From assembly GCA_031213475.1 (NCBI GenBank), contig JARUPZ010000010.1, positions 9,408,417 through 9,472,416 of the forward strand: DNA of 64,000 nt, in the 5' to 3' direction. Below the pieces are notes generated by a model. That model had not been told where the DNA came from. It saw nothing but the letters and a program-made list of their open reading frames with translations, and did not search any database. This stretch comes from Nereocystis luetkeana. Lineage: Eukaryota > Sar > Phaeophyceae > Laminariales > Laminariaceae. Positions 38,241-50,312 of this stretch are shown piece after piece (position 1 is the stretch's first letter; each line of letters begins with the position of its first letter). Position numbers and translations under genes: made by a program.

Positions 38241-40084
38241 GGAGTCATGTGGTGTACTTCTAACAGTCGTCCAGTAGACGGTCCTTGTGTATACTATCGT
38301 CCTACGATGGAGGGACACCTACTGTATAATTTGTTTTGGATCCTCCTTCGGGGAGCTCTGTATACCTTCTGACCCAGTAACAGTTGACTTAGAGCAAACA
38401 CGAAATTGCAACGCGATGACCTGCAGTAGTACGCGCCCATGGAAAACAGTTCACACTTGTAATCGACGACGAACCTCAGCGAGATATCGATGCGCGATGT
38501 CGTCTGATGTGACCATTTTGTTCGAGGCTCATAACCTGTCGGAGTGGTGTGGGTCGAGAACGCGCATCTCGGATCTCAACGACAGAGCAGCGACACGCAT
38601 CATTCCACATCCAACTTGACGGACGTGGTACCTCCCGACCAATGCTGATAGCATCGGGAAAATCAGTCGGGAGACAGATTTTTGGGTTCGTTGTAGGTGT
38701 ATTAACCAAGCAGGATCATTATATATACGGAGGTTGCCTCGGTTCGGCGAAAACTCGCCGGCGCGGTTTGAAAACCAAACGGTCAACGCTTAGGCCAGTT
38801 CTTAAGCAGTCGAAACAATGGGTTCAAAAGCCGATTTTCGGTCGGAGACAACAATTGACGTTCTTATGGTGTTGAAAAAGGGCCATTTCAATGGAAAAAT
38901 TATTAGACACCGGGAACCGATATTATTATTGTAGTAATTTGCAGTTTGTTGTTGTAGAGATAATTAGGCGTTATGGTTCACATTCTTTGGCTGAATACGT
39001 ATCAGTAGTAGGTAAATTACTTCGACAGCAGCAGCGGGCACTGTTTGGTTGATCGCGTTTGTGGGACTACCAAGTGGATACCGCATGGACCGGTGCTGGC
39101 ATTCTGGTAGAACACGCGAACAGACAGGGCCTGTGGCTTGCACCTGGACAGCGGTCGCTCGCTGGGCCAGGTATTCGTGATATCTTGATCAGGTATTTCG
39201 TGAATTCTGATTCGACATCAGATGTGGAGCGGAGGTGGAGCGCTTCATGCGTGGCACAGGCAGCGAGCGAGCGCGGAAGCGTGGGCACAGTGCATCGCAT
39301 CGACCGGTATCATGTGCAGAGACGGGTAGTTCTCTGTATCCTTAACCCCAACGCTTACGGGCCGAGGGCGTGTGTGCGATTGGCTTGGGGATCGAGTTGT
39401 ATTGCATGTATAATGCAACAACAAAAAGTGGGGGAATAGCAACGATTGAACCTCCTGATCGAGCATATCCAAATGAAGTACCAGGGTAATAAATAAAAAT
39501 AGAAAAAAACGTGGCAACGAGATGTCATCGGACCACCTTGAGCGATGGCAGATATACTGTGATACTCTGATACTCGAAGGCAGATACACGATACTCGAAG
39601 GCAGAGATGTTATGATACTCGTAATCGAGAGCGAGAGATCACGTACGAGGAAACTCTGGGATAGCCTGGGCGTGGATACACCACGTTATTTCGAGTGTTT
39701 ATAGCACAGCAAATGATGCTAGTTGTATCACCGTGTGCAGTTCAACAAGTTCTCGGGGTGAAAATGTATTTATTGATATCGTGCCTGGCATGTATCGACC
39801 ACAAGGACCTGCACGGACAGAAACATGAGTTGATTCTCTATTGGTGAACCGTGAGCGACACTACTGTCGCCATTCCATCGCACGTTAAGGCAGGGATAAA
39901 CATTAATCACAGCCGAAGGCGGTTAGTGTGTCAACTGAATATTCTTGCTGTGGTATATATATACCTATCGCAAACACGGTGGGGCCCAGACTTACGGATA
40001 TATCCTGTAGTTGGCCCCTATTACTGTAAGACAAATCGCTTCACATTGCCGCCGTAAGGTGAATAGTGATATAATACCTTTTCC

Positions 40085-40203
40085 GCAATTGGGTTCATAC
40101 GTTGCGGCAAGGCGACGCTAAACCTTGCAGGTGTAAGAAGGTGAATTGCAATGTCTTACGCATTGCAAATGGGTTCGAAACGTTGCGGCAGGGCGACGCT
40201 AAG
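40085..40203 (+). repeat. two direct copies of a 40-bp word
   Basis: GCAATTGGGTTC...CGTTGCGGCAAGGCGACGCTAA starts at 40086 and again, slightly changed, at 40165. They sit just before the large tandem array. Confidence 0.6.
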
Positions 40204-40239
40204 GCACGCGTAATATATGGCTCATGCAGAACAATTGTT

Positions 40240-41420
40240 CTTGCCGGTACCTATTGCGCTTGGCGGTGGGGCACAGAGTAAATTTAGATTGACGTGGACA
40301 TGCACGATATGACGATGTGGCGTAATGAACGAGTGGTTCCCCACGCGGACTGCAGGGTGAGAGATAATTTTCATAGACAAATGATCGAAGTGAGGGGGCA
40401 TACTGCGCTTCGCGGGGGGGAACGTATCAAATTCAGATTGGCGTGTGCATACGATATATAATAATGTGGCATAATGAATGAGTAATTCCCCGCGCGGGCT
40501 TCTGAGTGGGAGATAATCTTCCCAGCCAAACGATCGACTCGTTTCATCGTAAACACAAGTATGTAACATGGCACATTGAATGAGCGACTTCCCAAGCGGA
40601 CTGCTGGGTGAGAGATAATCTTCACAGCCAAACGATCGACGCGGTTCAGCGTAAATACAAGTATGTAATAGGGCACATCGAATGAGTGATCCCCACGCGG
40701 ACTGCTGGGAGGGAGATATTCTTCACAGCCAAACGATCGACTGAGTTCAGCATCAATACAAGTACGTAATATGGCACATTAGATGGATGATTCCCCACGC
40801 AGACTGCTGGATGAGAGGTGATCTTCACGGCCAAACGATCGACTCGGTTAATCGAAAATACATGTATGTAACATGGCACATTGGATGAGTGACTCTCCAC
40901 GCGGAATGCTGGGTGAGATATATTCTTCACAGCCAAACGATCGAGAGGTTTTGAGCGCGGATGCTTGTAGATAGTCGAAGTTGCAGACTATCATAATATT
41001 GAGGCTCCAGAGTTGTTGGGTGCGAATAGAAGTATGAAAAATGGTTAAAAAAATGAGTGACTCTCCAGACGAACCATTGATTGAGTGAGATATAATCTTC
41101 ACAGCCAAAAGCGCCGGAGACGTCTTGAGCGCGGATGCGTGTAGATAGTCGTCGCAAGGCAGATATTGAGCGCGAATACAAGTTTAAAATGGCGTAATGA
41201 ATGATTTGCTCTCCAGATGAGCTATTGGGTGAGACACAATCTTCACAGACAAACGCCCGATATGTCTTGAGCGCGGGTACTTGTAGATAGTCGCCGCAAT
41301 GCAGATATTGGGCGCGAATACAATTATGTAAAATGGCGCAATGAATGATTGACTCCCCAGACGAGTTATTGGCTTTGATATATTCTTCTCAGCCCAAACG
41401 CCTGAGATGTCTTGGGCGCG
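40240..41420 (-). repeat. tandem array with 102-bp and 144-bp units
   Basis: The core AGCCAAACGATCGA starts at 40524, 40626, 40727, 40829 and 40931 (spacings 102, 101, 102, 102). Longer units follow, with cores at 41103, 41247 and 41391 (172, 144, 144) carrying an extra TTGAGCGCGGATAC...GATAGTCG segment. More diverged units precede 40524. On the minus strand the 102-bp form reads as a 34-residue repeat (VDRLAVKIISHPAV...), but frames break between units, so I do not call a protein. Confidence 0.8.
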
Positions 41421-42138
41421 GATACGGTAGTTTGTTGGTAGCGGGTCGATATGTTCTGTATTTGAGTTTTGTATGTGTCTTGATTGAGTCAACTGTTCGC
41501 GAGGAACGAATAGTTTTTTCTTCGTGCCTCCAAGCCGCCCGACCCCAAACAAAATGTGGGTGGCGTTGTGTAGTAGTGTGGGGCATTATAGGAAAGCCTG
41601 AGGTAGAGAGCGTGCGGGAAGTAAGGGTTTTTGGGGTCCTTGTTTTTCTCCTCTTTTATCTTGGAGTCTCCCCCCTCTCGTTTCTTCTCCGGGGGTGTCT
41701 GGGTCGCGTTGAAAAGGTGTTCCTTTAGCTTGGTGAACGGACGTGCTTCGTGTTGGGTGAGTTCGGGTTTCGTTGTGTAGCCTTGTGATTGTTTTCGTAA
41801 TGTACCATCGGAACTATCAATGCAGAGTGGAACAAGGAGCAACAACATGGGTTGTGCGCACAGCCCCCTGTTTGGTACACTAGGCGTACATTGCGTGACA
41901 TGTCAAGGGCCAAAACTCCATCTCTGTACAGAGTAGATAGGACGTAGTTTTTCCCGGTGAGCAGTATTTTCAACACGCAGCTCTCTTTTCACCAGCGAAC
42001 GGACGCAGGCTTCTATCCGTAGAGGTACTACGTCTTATCCCCCCCCCCCCCTCACTTATACACGAGTATATCTCTCCTATCGAATACACCCCCCCTCACT
42101 TACTACATCCCTACGGCGCCACCTGCATATTGGTATGA

Positions 42139-42400
42139 GGCTTAGATTGGGTAGGCGATTGGTTAACCTTTTACCTTTAGCCCAACGGGCTAAAACCCTC
42201 ATAAATATCACCGTCGGCAGGACGAAAGGAATAAAGTGGCTCTTCTATCTCTAAGCGAACATCAACGCGAGTACCAACGAGTTCCGGCTTAATAAGCAGA
42301 CCTGCCCAAGGATACAAAGTGTCCCGCTCTCCTTGATCTTAACAAGTGGCGTCGTCGGCAGGACACGAACCTGCGCGTGAAATCGCAAATGACCCTCGCT
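42139..42400 (+). mobile_element. tRNA-derived SINE, copy 3
   Basis: The AGATTGGGTAGGCGATTGGT...TTTACCTTTAGCCCAACGGGCT block (42142-42192) matches the minus-strand copy at 17783-17905. A T-arm-like GCAGG TTCGTGT CCTGC reads on the minus strand at 42358-42374, so two opposed tRNA-like pieces may lie here. A poly(C) run at 42041-42050 and CTCTCCTATCGAATACACCC lie just upstream, a remnant of the poly(C) family. Confidence 0.5.
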
Positions 42401-42423
42401 GTTGGCTACGTCATATGCTGAAA

Positions 42424-42575
42424 CTCAGTGACATCGCGAATAGTGCCCCTATCCGCACTATTCCGGGTTATGAAAAACCCTGAATAGTGCCCCTACCCGC
42501 ACTATCCAGGCCCGGAATATATAGTGCGGGTGCCCGCTATAGTGCGGGTCTTATCGCTTGTCACATACACGCACT
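42424..42575. repeat. cluster of ATAGTGCGGGT inverted repeats
   Basis: AATAGTGCCCCTATCCGCACTATT (42439-42462) is itself a hairpin. A second, TAGTGCCCCTACCCGCACTA, follows. Then two direct ATAGTGCGGGT copies appear in the opposite sense, and CGCACTATAGAG near 42570. Several alternative stem-loops are possible. Confidence 0.65.
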
Positions 42576-42597
42576 ATAGAGCCCCCCCCACTGTAAA

Positions 42598-42793
<196 letters not shown>

Positions 42794-42924
42794 AGCGTAG
42801 TATCTCCAAGTTCACGTGAGATGCCTGTTTTGTTCACAACCGACGGAATTAATTATTTGTAATCATGGTCTCTACCGACGGAAATTAAATGGCTTAATTT
42901 GTTCAGAGGCAGAGAGGAGAGCAG

Positions 42925-43043
42925 GACGGCCACATTCGTTTCGTGCCCCCTTCTAGCTTCTCGTCTTAGGTGCACGAGGAGAGCACGGTACTGCTCGCTG
43001 CCGGTTGATAGGCCTTGAGGCTAGGCCTACCGTTGTGGTTTCC
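42925..43043 (+). repeat. 118-bp direct repeat, left copy
   Basis: Begins GACGGCCACATTCGTTTCGT and ends GGCCTACCGTTGTGGTTTCC. The right copy at 49991-50108 differs at about ten positions. The flanks of the two copies are unrelated. A second GTTGTGGTTTCC immediately follows this copy. Confidence 0.85.
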
Positions 43044-43859
43044 GTTGTGGTTTCCTTGATATTATGGTTCCTCTTCGCGACAGCATCAGCAGCAACAACG
43101 GCGGTTGGCAGGCTGCAGCATGCAAAGGGAGGAGGGCAAGCAGGGGCGACGCGCGCTTTCGCGGTACGTGTGCGAAAGGCGTGCGAACGAAGCGAGGGTT
43201 CAGGAATGTTCGGAGTTTGTAGACCTTAAACTCGATCACAATTGAGCGTGGGGCTGTCGATTCTGATGCACAATGACTCATAAGCCTGCCTCGTGCGTCT
43301 GCAAGCATCGTTACTTCGATCGCTTGGGGCCGCCAGCCATGATTTTCCCACGACTTTTTTGTACTGCAGTAGGTCGGTGCGCTCCAGTGGATAAGCAAGA
43401 GTTGCTTGTACATGCGTGAAGGGTAGTAGGGGTAGAAGGAGACACTCGTATAAACTTCACGTACCCGCGAATTCGCGAATCGGCCGTTCACAGGAGGGAA
43501 CAATGATGTTATTCGCGGCAGCATAGACAGGACTCGTACATCAGTAGAGATATCTAATTGAGACGAGCGTCACACCGGAGCAGAGGAGGGCAAAATTTCT
43601 GTACCAGATAGTATATCCGCAGAACGCCGCGCCCAGGAATGGAGATACATACCCGCAAACAGAGTATTCTGTATTCGGCATTGATAGGGAACACGCTGAT
43701 GACACCTGAACGGAGAGCATATGTGCTGTACCGGCACACACGAGTACCAGGTTTCTTTCTTGTTTCCTTCCAGACACGCCGCACCCAGGAATGGGGATAC
43801 ATACTCCCACATACCGGCATATACTTGAGGCATACCTGGTATTCTCGATCTCACAGCTG

Positions 43860-46800
43860 ACGTTTTGTTTTTAACGGGCCAGCGCCAAGGCGTCGGCCCT
43901 CGGCCCGTCCCTCCCTATGAACAGCGATATATATCATGCACGTCGTGAGACACAATGTACTGCTGTACGCACCAACAACGCTGTGCTGGTGCACTGAAAG
44001 GCGGTCGATATTGAGGGAATATATGCCGGTGCAGGTCTCGTGGCCGGCGCCAAAGCGTCCGCCTGCGGCCCGTCTCTCACTACCGGTACATATCATACAC
44101 GTTGCGACACACGATGTACGGCTGTATGTTCCAACGACACTTTGCCGGGGCACTAAAAGGCGGTCGATGGTTGAGGGACTATGTGCCGGCGCAGGCCTCA
44201 TGGCCGGCGCCAAAGCGTCGGCTCTTGGCCCGTCCCTCACTAACGATACATAAAACAAACGTCGCGGTACACAACGATCGCGGTATATAGCAACACCGCT
44301 GTGACGGCGCACGAGAAGGCGGTCGGTAATGACAGACAATGTGCCGGTGCACGGATTGGGGCCGGCGCCGATGCGTCGACCCTTGGTCTTGCCCCTCGCC
44401 TACGATAGTTATCATACGTGTCACGATGGGTATTGCGATATATATCATACACGTCGTGAGACTCAAAATTTTACTACTGTACGTACCAACAACGCTCTGC
44501 CGGCGCAATAAAAGGCGGTCGACGGTGAGGGAATATTTACCGGCGCAGGTCTCGTGGCTCGTCTCTCACTAACGATACATTTCATATACGTTGCGGGACA
44601 CATCGTATCGATGTATGTTCAACAACGCTATGCCGGTTCACTCAAAGGCGGTCCATGGTGAGGCGACCGTGTGCCGGCTCAGGTTTGGGGCCGGCGCCAA
44701 CGCGTCGGCCCTTGACCCGTCCCTCACTAACATACAGATCATACACGTCGCGGTTCGCAGTGAACGATGTATGTAGCAACACCGCCGTGCTGTCGCACTA
44801 GAAGGCGGTCGACGGTGAGGGGCTGTGTGCCGGTGCACGGCTTGGGGTCGGCGCCGATGCGCCGACCCTTGGCCCTGCCCCTACTTTTCCGTACTTAACT
44901 TTCGCTTCGCGACGACTTTTGCGATATACCAGGTGTATCATACACGTCGTGAGGCACGAGGTACTGCTGTACGTACCAACAACGCTGTGCCGGTGCACTA
45001 AAAGGCGGTCAATGGTGAGGGAGTATATGCCGGCGCAGGCACTGGTGGCCGGCGCCAAAGCGTCGGCCCGTGGCCCATCCCTCACAAACGATGCATATCA
45101 TACACGTTGCGAGACACAATGTACTGCTGTATGTTCCAACGACTCTGTGCCGGTGCACTAAAAGGTGGCCGATGGTGGAGGGACGCGACGTGTCGGCGCA
45201 GGCCTCGTGGCCGGCGCCAACGCATCGGCCCTTGGCCCTTTCCTCACTACTGATACGTATAATATACGTCGGGGTACGCAATCAACGAAGCCTGTAGCAA
45301 CGCCGCTGTGCCGGCGCACTAGAAGGCGGTTGGGGGTGAGGGACTATGTGCCGGTGCACGCCTTGGGGCCGGCGCCGATGCGCCGCCCTTCGGCCTTGCC
45401 CCTCATTAACGATGGTTATCACACTCGTCGCGTCGAGTAGTGATATATATCGCAGACGTTGCTAAACACAGCGTACTGCTGTACGTAACAACAACGCTGT
45501 GCTGGTGCACCAAAAAGGCTGTCGATGGCGAGGGAATATGTGCCGGTGCAGGTCTCGTGGCCGGCGCCAACACGTCGACCCGTGGCCCGTCCCTTACTAG
45601 CGATATATATCATACACGTTGCGAAACACAACGTATCGCTGTACCGTACGTTCCAACGGCGCTATGACGATGCAATAAAGGCGGTCGATGATTGAGGGAT
45701 ATACTGTATGTGCCGGTGCAGGTCTTGTGGCCGGCGCCAACGCGTCAGCCCATGGCCCGTCCCACACTAATCATACGTATCATAAACATCGCGGTACACC
45801 GAATGATGTATGTAGAAATATCATACACGTCGTGAGACTCAACAATTTAATACTGTACGTACCAACAACGCTGTGCCGGTGCACTAGAGGCGGTCGACGG
45901 TGAGGGAATATTTATCGGCGCAGGTCGTTTGGCCAACCCCAAAGCGTCGGCCTGTGGCCCGTCTCTCACTAACGATACATATCATACACCTGGCGGGACA
46001 CAATGTACTGCCGTATGTTCCAACGACGCTGTGCCAATGCCCAAAAAGGCGGCTGATGGTGAGGGACTATGTGCCGGTGCAGACCTCGTGGCCGACGCCA
46101 ACGCGTCGGCCCTTGACCTGTCCCTCACTAATGGTACAGATCATACATGCCGCGGTACACAACGAACGTTAAATATAACAACGCCGCTGTGCCGGCGCAC
46201 TAGAAGGCGGTCGATGGCGAGGGACTATGTGCCAGTGCAAGGCTTGGGGCCGGCGCCGACCCTGGGCTTGGCCCTTCACTAATGAGGCAAATCATACGCG
46301 TCGAGGTGAGTATATCAATATATATCATACGCGCCGCGAGACACAGCGTACTGCTGTACGTACCAACAACGCTGTGCCGGTGCACTAAACAGTGGTCGAT
46401 GGTGAGGGGGTATATGCCGGTGCAGGTCTCGTGGCCGGCGCCAACGCGCCGGCCTGTGGCCCGTCCCTCACTTACGATACATATCATACACGTTGCGACA
46501 CACAATGTATTGCTGTATGTTCCAACGACGCTATGCCGGGGCACTGAAAGGCGGTCGATGGTGAGGTACTATGTGCCGGCGCAGGCCTCGTGGCCGGCGC
46601 CAATGCGTCGACCCTTGGCCCGCCCCCCACTAACGATACGTATGATAAACCTCGCGGTACACAATGAACGACGTATGTAAATACACCGCTGTGCCGGCGC
46701 ACCAGAAGGCGGTCGATGGTGAGGGGCTATGTGCCGGTGCATGGCTTGGGGGCGGCGCCGATGCGCCGAACTTTGACCCTGCGCCTCACTAACGATGCCT

Positions 46801-46990
46801 AACATACGCGTCGCGACGCAAAACAACTAACGATGCCTAACATACGTGTCGCGACGCAAAACAACGAGGCCGTGCCGGTGAACTGTAAGGCAGTCGATAG
46901 TGGCGGAGTATGCGCCAGTCCACGTGTCGTGACCGGCGCACCGGCTTGCAGCCGAGATTGAGTGGAATGCATGCCGGCGCATACCTAGCA
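43860..46990 (+). repeat. higher-order satellite array (160-bp monomers, about 500-bp trimers)
   Basis: The word GGCGGTCGATGGTGAGGG (with variants) starts at 44000, 44159, 44318, 44514, 44647, 44804, 45004, 45165, 45325, 45517, 45680, 45889, 46048, 46206, 46391, 46550, 46707 and 46889. Intervals run 159, 159, 196 and then repeat, giving trimers of 514, 490, 513, 502 and 499 bp, with one 372-bp unit lacking a monomer. Each monomer carries GCCGGCGCC, a CGTCGGCCC...GGCCCGTCCCTCACTA block and CATACACGT(C/T)G. Monomer types differ (TGTACGTACCAACAACGCTGTG versus TGTATGTTCCAACGAC versus CGGTACACAACGA). Overlapping ORFs are repeat translations. Confidence 0.92.
46788..46866 (+). repeat. 40-bp tandem duplication at the satellite edge
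   Basis: TAACGATGCCTAACATACG(C/T)GTCGCGACG followed by CAAAACAAC occurs twice in a row, at the point where monomer order ends. Decayed GCCGGCGCA words continue to about 47180. Confidence 0.75.
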
Positions 46991-47259
46991 ACCCCCTCCC
47001 TCTAGCGATACATTCGTATCAAAGACACAGGCGCGTGTCACCCCAAGCGGAGCTTTCGGCCGGTGCACGAGATGCGTGGTGCGGAGCACCAGATAACGGA
47101 TGCTGTTGATAGGAAGATGCCGGCGCATGCCAACCACCGCGGATATAAACAGCGTCGGCGCGTACTGATGGTGTGCCGGCGCACATCAGCAAGGGGACAA
47201 TCACGCCCCACCCTAGTCCAGGCGGGTGCGTGGATAGTGCTCACGGTCGCCTCTACCTA

Positions 47260-49640
47260 ATATCGTTCCCGTCGCGTTGCCCCCTTCCGCGCAGCCTCGT
47301 CGCGCCCCCTGTTGCCGTCCTTGTGTTCTGTTTCGCGTCCGCGTCGTCCGTTATTGGTGTCACCGCGCTTGGTGTCGCGTCCGCCCTGTTTCGACGCGTC
47401 CAAATTTCGCAGAGGCCCGGCAAGAACGACGGCGGAGGAGGGGCTCGGGACAATGACGGGTAGCGACGGCGTCGAAGAGGCTTTCGAGTCGTTGGTGGGC
47501 CTTGCAACCTTCAAGCTGGAGATAGCGAACGAAATCGCCCAGCTCCAGGCGGCACTCGAGAGCTCGGTGAACGACATCACCAAAGCATCCCACCGCCCCG
47601 CCCTCGGGGGAGGGGGGTGGCGCCAGCAGGGTTGAAACGCACCCTCGCAGCTCTGCTGCCGGGGCCTCCCTGCTGGACCACTCTCCCAGCTCCGCCCCAC
47701 CCAGACCACCGGCCGTACAGCCGTTCGGGAGCCCCGTCGCCGGGGTCCTCCCCCCAACTCCCAGCATCGCTGGCCAATCCGTCGATGGGGTCACGGGCGC
47801 CCGCGCGGGTCTGCGTGGGCCCTCCAACCCCGAGCAGGGCAGGCTCGCCGTAGGTCCGAAGCGGGCGTTGTTTTGCTACAGCGGTATTCCGGGCGGCGCC
47901 GGAGCCGCCAGCGCCCCTCTCGGACAGGCAGGTCCAGGTCCGCTCGCCGCGATCCCGGGAGGGCTGGGCTACGGCAGTGTTTCGGTACCGGGGCCACCGT
48001 GGGCCCAGCGAGGGGTTGGCTTCGGTGGCGCTTTGGCCTGTACCGAACCGCCCGCGCTGCGAGGGGGGGCTTGGCTACGGGGGTTGGGCAGCGCCGGTGG
48101 CGCTGGTGCCTTCTCCGGAGAGGCGGGCGGGCAAGCCAATGACTCGGCTACGTCCCGGGCGGGGCAGGAGCCGACGGCGTGCCATCGGTTACACTCGGCC
48201 ACGCGGCATACGACCGGTCGGGTGGGCCTGAGGTCGGCTCGGATATTTACGGGAAGTGCAGCGCCGACAACCCGTTTACCGCCTTGGGCCGACTGGTCAA
48301 CACCATTATGACCAATCGCGCAACGGCATCGTGGGACAGCCCAAGACTCGGCTATGGCAGATCATCTGCGGCGGCCGCGTGGCGTCGATGCAGAGGGCGG
48401 CCGTGCAGGGGTTCGTGGGAACCACGGTCAATATTTCGGCAGGCATCCATGGCGTGTCGGAGCGTTGGACGACATCGACTTTCTGGCCGTCACACCGCGC
48501 GGCGGGGCAGGCATCAACCTTCCACTGGCACAACACCCGAGCGTTTGGGGTACGCGACCGTTTCGATCGCGTCTCGCGGGCTCCCACAAGATGGCGCGGA
48601 CGTCAATGTGGCGCGCGCTCGCTTGGAGGCGCTCGGACGAGTCCTCTGCGCGGGAGATACAACGCCCGACGACCACGTTATGGAGAGTTTCGCGATCGCC
48701 GATCACCCTACGAACTAGACCAGGCCGGCGGCTCTGGACACCAAAGACTGGAGGCCTTCACGCTCGACCGGCGCGGGGTCCCCGACTCCTGCGGCCACGC
48801 GTCGGCCTACCCCCCGCCGGTGGAGCCCTTCCCTGTTATTCCGTGCCGCACTGGCCCCACCTTTCCGGCTCTGTCGCCCTCGGCGGCTTTGTCAACGCCG
48901 AAATCCAGCAACCTTGCCTTACCTCCACCCTGGCGACCGGGGCCGGGGGTGGAGAATACCGGCAGTGGGGAAAGACCGGCAGGCGTTGCTACGATAACAC
49001 CTGCGTGTTCACCCACGTCGGTCTAGCTCGCAAGATGGGCAGCGGCAATATGCGCAAGTCGGCTACCGGCGGGGGGGGGGGTCAGACGATAGCGGCGTCG
49101 CAGCCAGCGGTGCTGTAAAGGGGAAAACACTGGCCAACACGGCCAAGGGCAAGGGCAGGCGGGGGCTGGGGGTGGCGGTGCAAAGTTTGGGAGCAGCGGC
49201 GGCGGCGGCAGCGGCAATGATCCCGGTAGCGGTAGCACCAGCTACAGCGGCAGCGGGGCGTCTAGGAGGGGCAGTTTCACTCGCTCGGCGGCGGCCAAGG
49301 CTGACGAACAGGGGGATGTGCCTCGCCCCTCGGCGGAGGCGAAGCCGATAGTAGGGCGTACAGAAGCAGCAGCGCGAGATGCACAGCTTGCACATGGGGG
49401 TCAGCGTCCGTTGGGAGCCCAGGTCCTGGGGCAAGCGGGCATCACGCTCTGCTCAGAAGTGCTGGCAGCAAGCTCATCCGCCAGTTGGTTGCGCCGTGGG
49501 CTCACCAAGCTTATACGTAGGGTTCCCGGTCTTTGGCCTTTTTTTCTTTTTCGGGGGTTACTGAGGGTAGCTCCGTATTTTGACACGCACCTCAATTTAA
49601 TACGGATAAGATCCAGGCGTTGCTTGAGTTCGTAGCTTGG
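47260..49640 (+). pseudogene. GC-rich degenerate coding block, product unknown
   Basis: GC content rises sharply here and protein-like stretches appear in successive plus frames without a single continuous ORF. Pieces in order: EEAFESLVGLATFKLEIANE (47470-47530); GVLPPTPSIAGQSVDGVTGA and FCYSGIPGG (47740-47900); PEVGSDIYGKCSADNPFTAL and VNTIMTNRATASWDSPRLGY (48230-48355); QRAAVQGFVGTTVNISAGIH and GVSERW (48390-48465); DDIDFLAVTPRGGAGINLPL (48468-48530); ARARLEALGRVLCAGDTTPD and MESFAIADHP (48610-48715); then FVNAEIQQPCLTSTLA and CYDNTCVFTHVG (48885-49020). From 48179 to 48718 the frame steps by -1 each time, as single-base deletions would give. I do not recognise the family. A mobile-element or virus-derived capsid/gag-like protein is possible, but no reverse transcriptase or integrase is visible. 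High GC opens all frames, so caution is needed. Confidence 0.4.
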
Positions 49641-49990
49641 TGTGCGTCGGAGGGCAACCAAGCTGGTACTATTACTAGTACACGATCAGCCGTGTCACAC
49701 TTCCACCGCGTAAACTGCGAATGGAGTTGCCCACGTCGTCGCCGCTCGTTGAACGTGGATTGAAAGGGGGGCACGGTCGCACAATGCCGCCGGTACCCAT
49801 TAAGTATATCGGCGCCCTATTTGGTGGGACTCGTTGTTGCGAGAACAGGGCCTGGCCTTGTCGTGGGGCCCGGGTGGCCGAGTCCTTGGGCTGCCGTTGG
49901 TATGGGGCTACGGGTTTCATTCCGAGGTCTGACGAAATATGCGCCTCTTCATCCGAAATTGTACACCCCGTGCATTGCCTGTCGAGGGGT

Positions 49991-50108
49991 GACGGCCACA
50001 TTTGTTTCGTGCCCCCTTCTAGCTTCTCGTGATAGGTGCACGAGGAGAGCACGGCACTGCTCGCTGCCGATTGATAGGCCTAGAGGCTAGGCCTACTGTT
50101 GTGGTTTC
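49991..50108 (+). repeat. 118-bp direct repeat, right copy
   Basis: Begins GACGGCCACATTTGTTTCGT and ends GGCCTACTGTTGTGGTTTC. Partner of 42925-43043, 7.07 kb away. Confidence 0.85.
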
Positions 50109-50262
50109 TCCCGCCCACCCGCCCTTTTTTGTTTCGGAGGTGGGTGCGACGGAGCGGCCACACGGTGCTGGCCCCACCGTATTATATATTTTGTTACTGT
50201 TTGTGATTTGACTGGTTGCGATTCGGGGCTCTCACTAGGAGAGTGGGGTATGTAAATTGTTT

Positions 50263-50312
50263 TCTACCATTGGGGGTCTCGGTCGTCCGAGACTGCGTTT
50301 GTTAGAGCCCCG
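50263..50312 (+). repeat. short dispersed repeat, copy 1
   Basis: ACCATTGGGGGTCTCGGTCG, TCCGA and AGAGCC(C) are shared in order with 52154-52198. No coding sense. Confidence 0.5.

Noticed and set aside
40240-41420. CRISPR-like or protein-repeat reading of the 102-bp array
   Set aside because: Units are contiguous with no unique spacers of constant length, the context is eukaryotic, and reading frames break between units.
43851-46830. many 60-130 codon ORFs on both strands
   Set aside because: They recur with the satellite period and translate the repeat monomers.
42925-50108. complete LTR retrotransposon
   Set aside because: No reverse transcriptase, RNase H or integrase motif in the 7 kb, and the 118-bp repeats lack convincing LTR ends.
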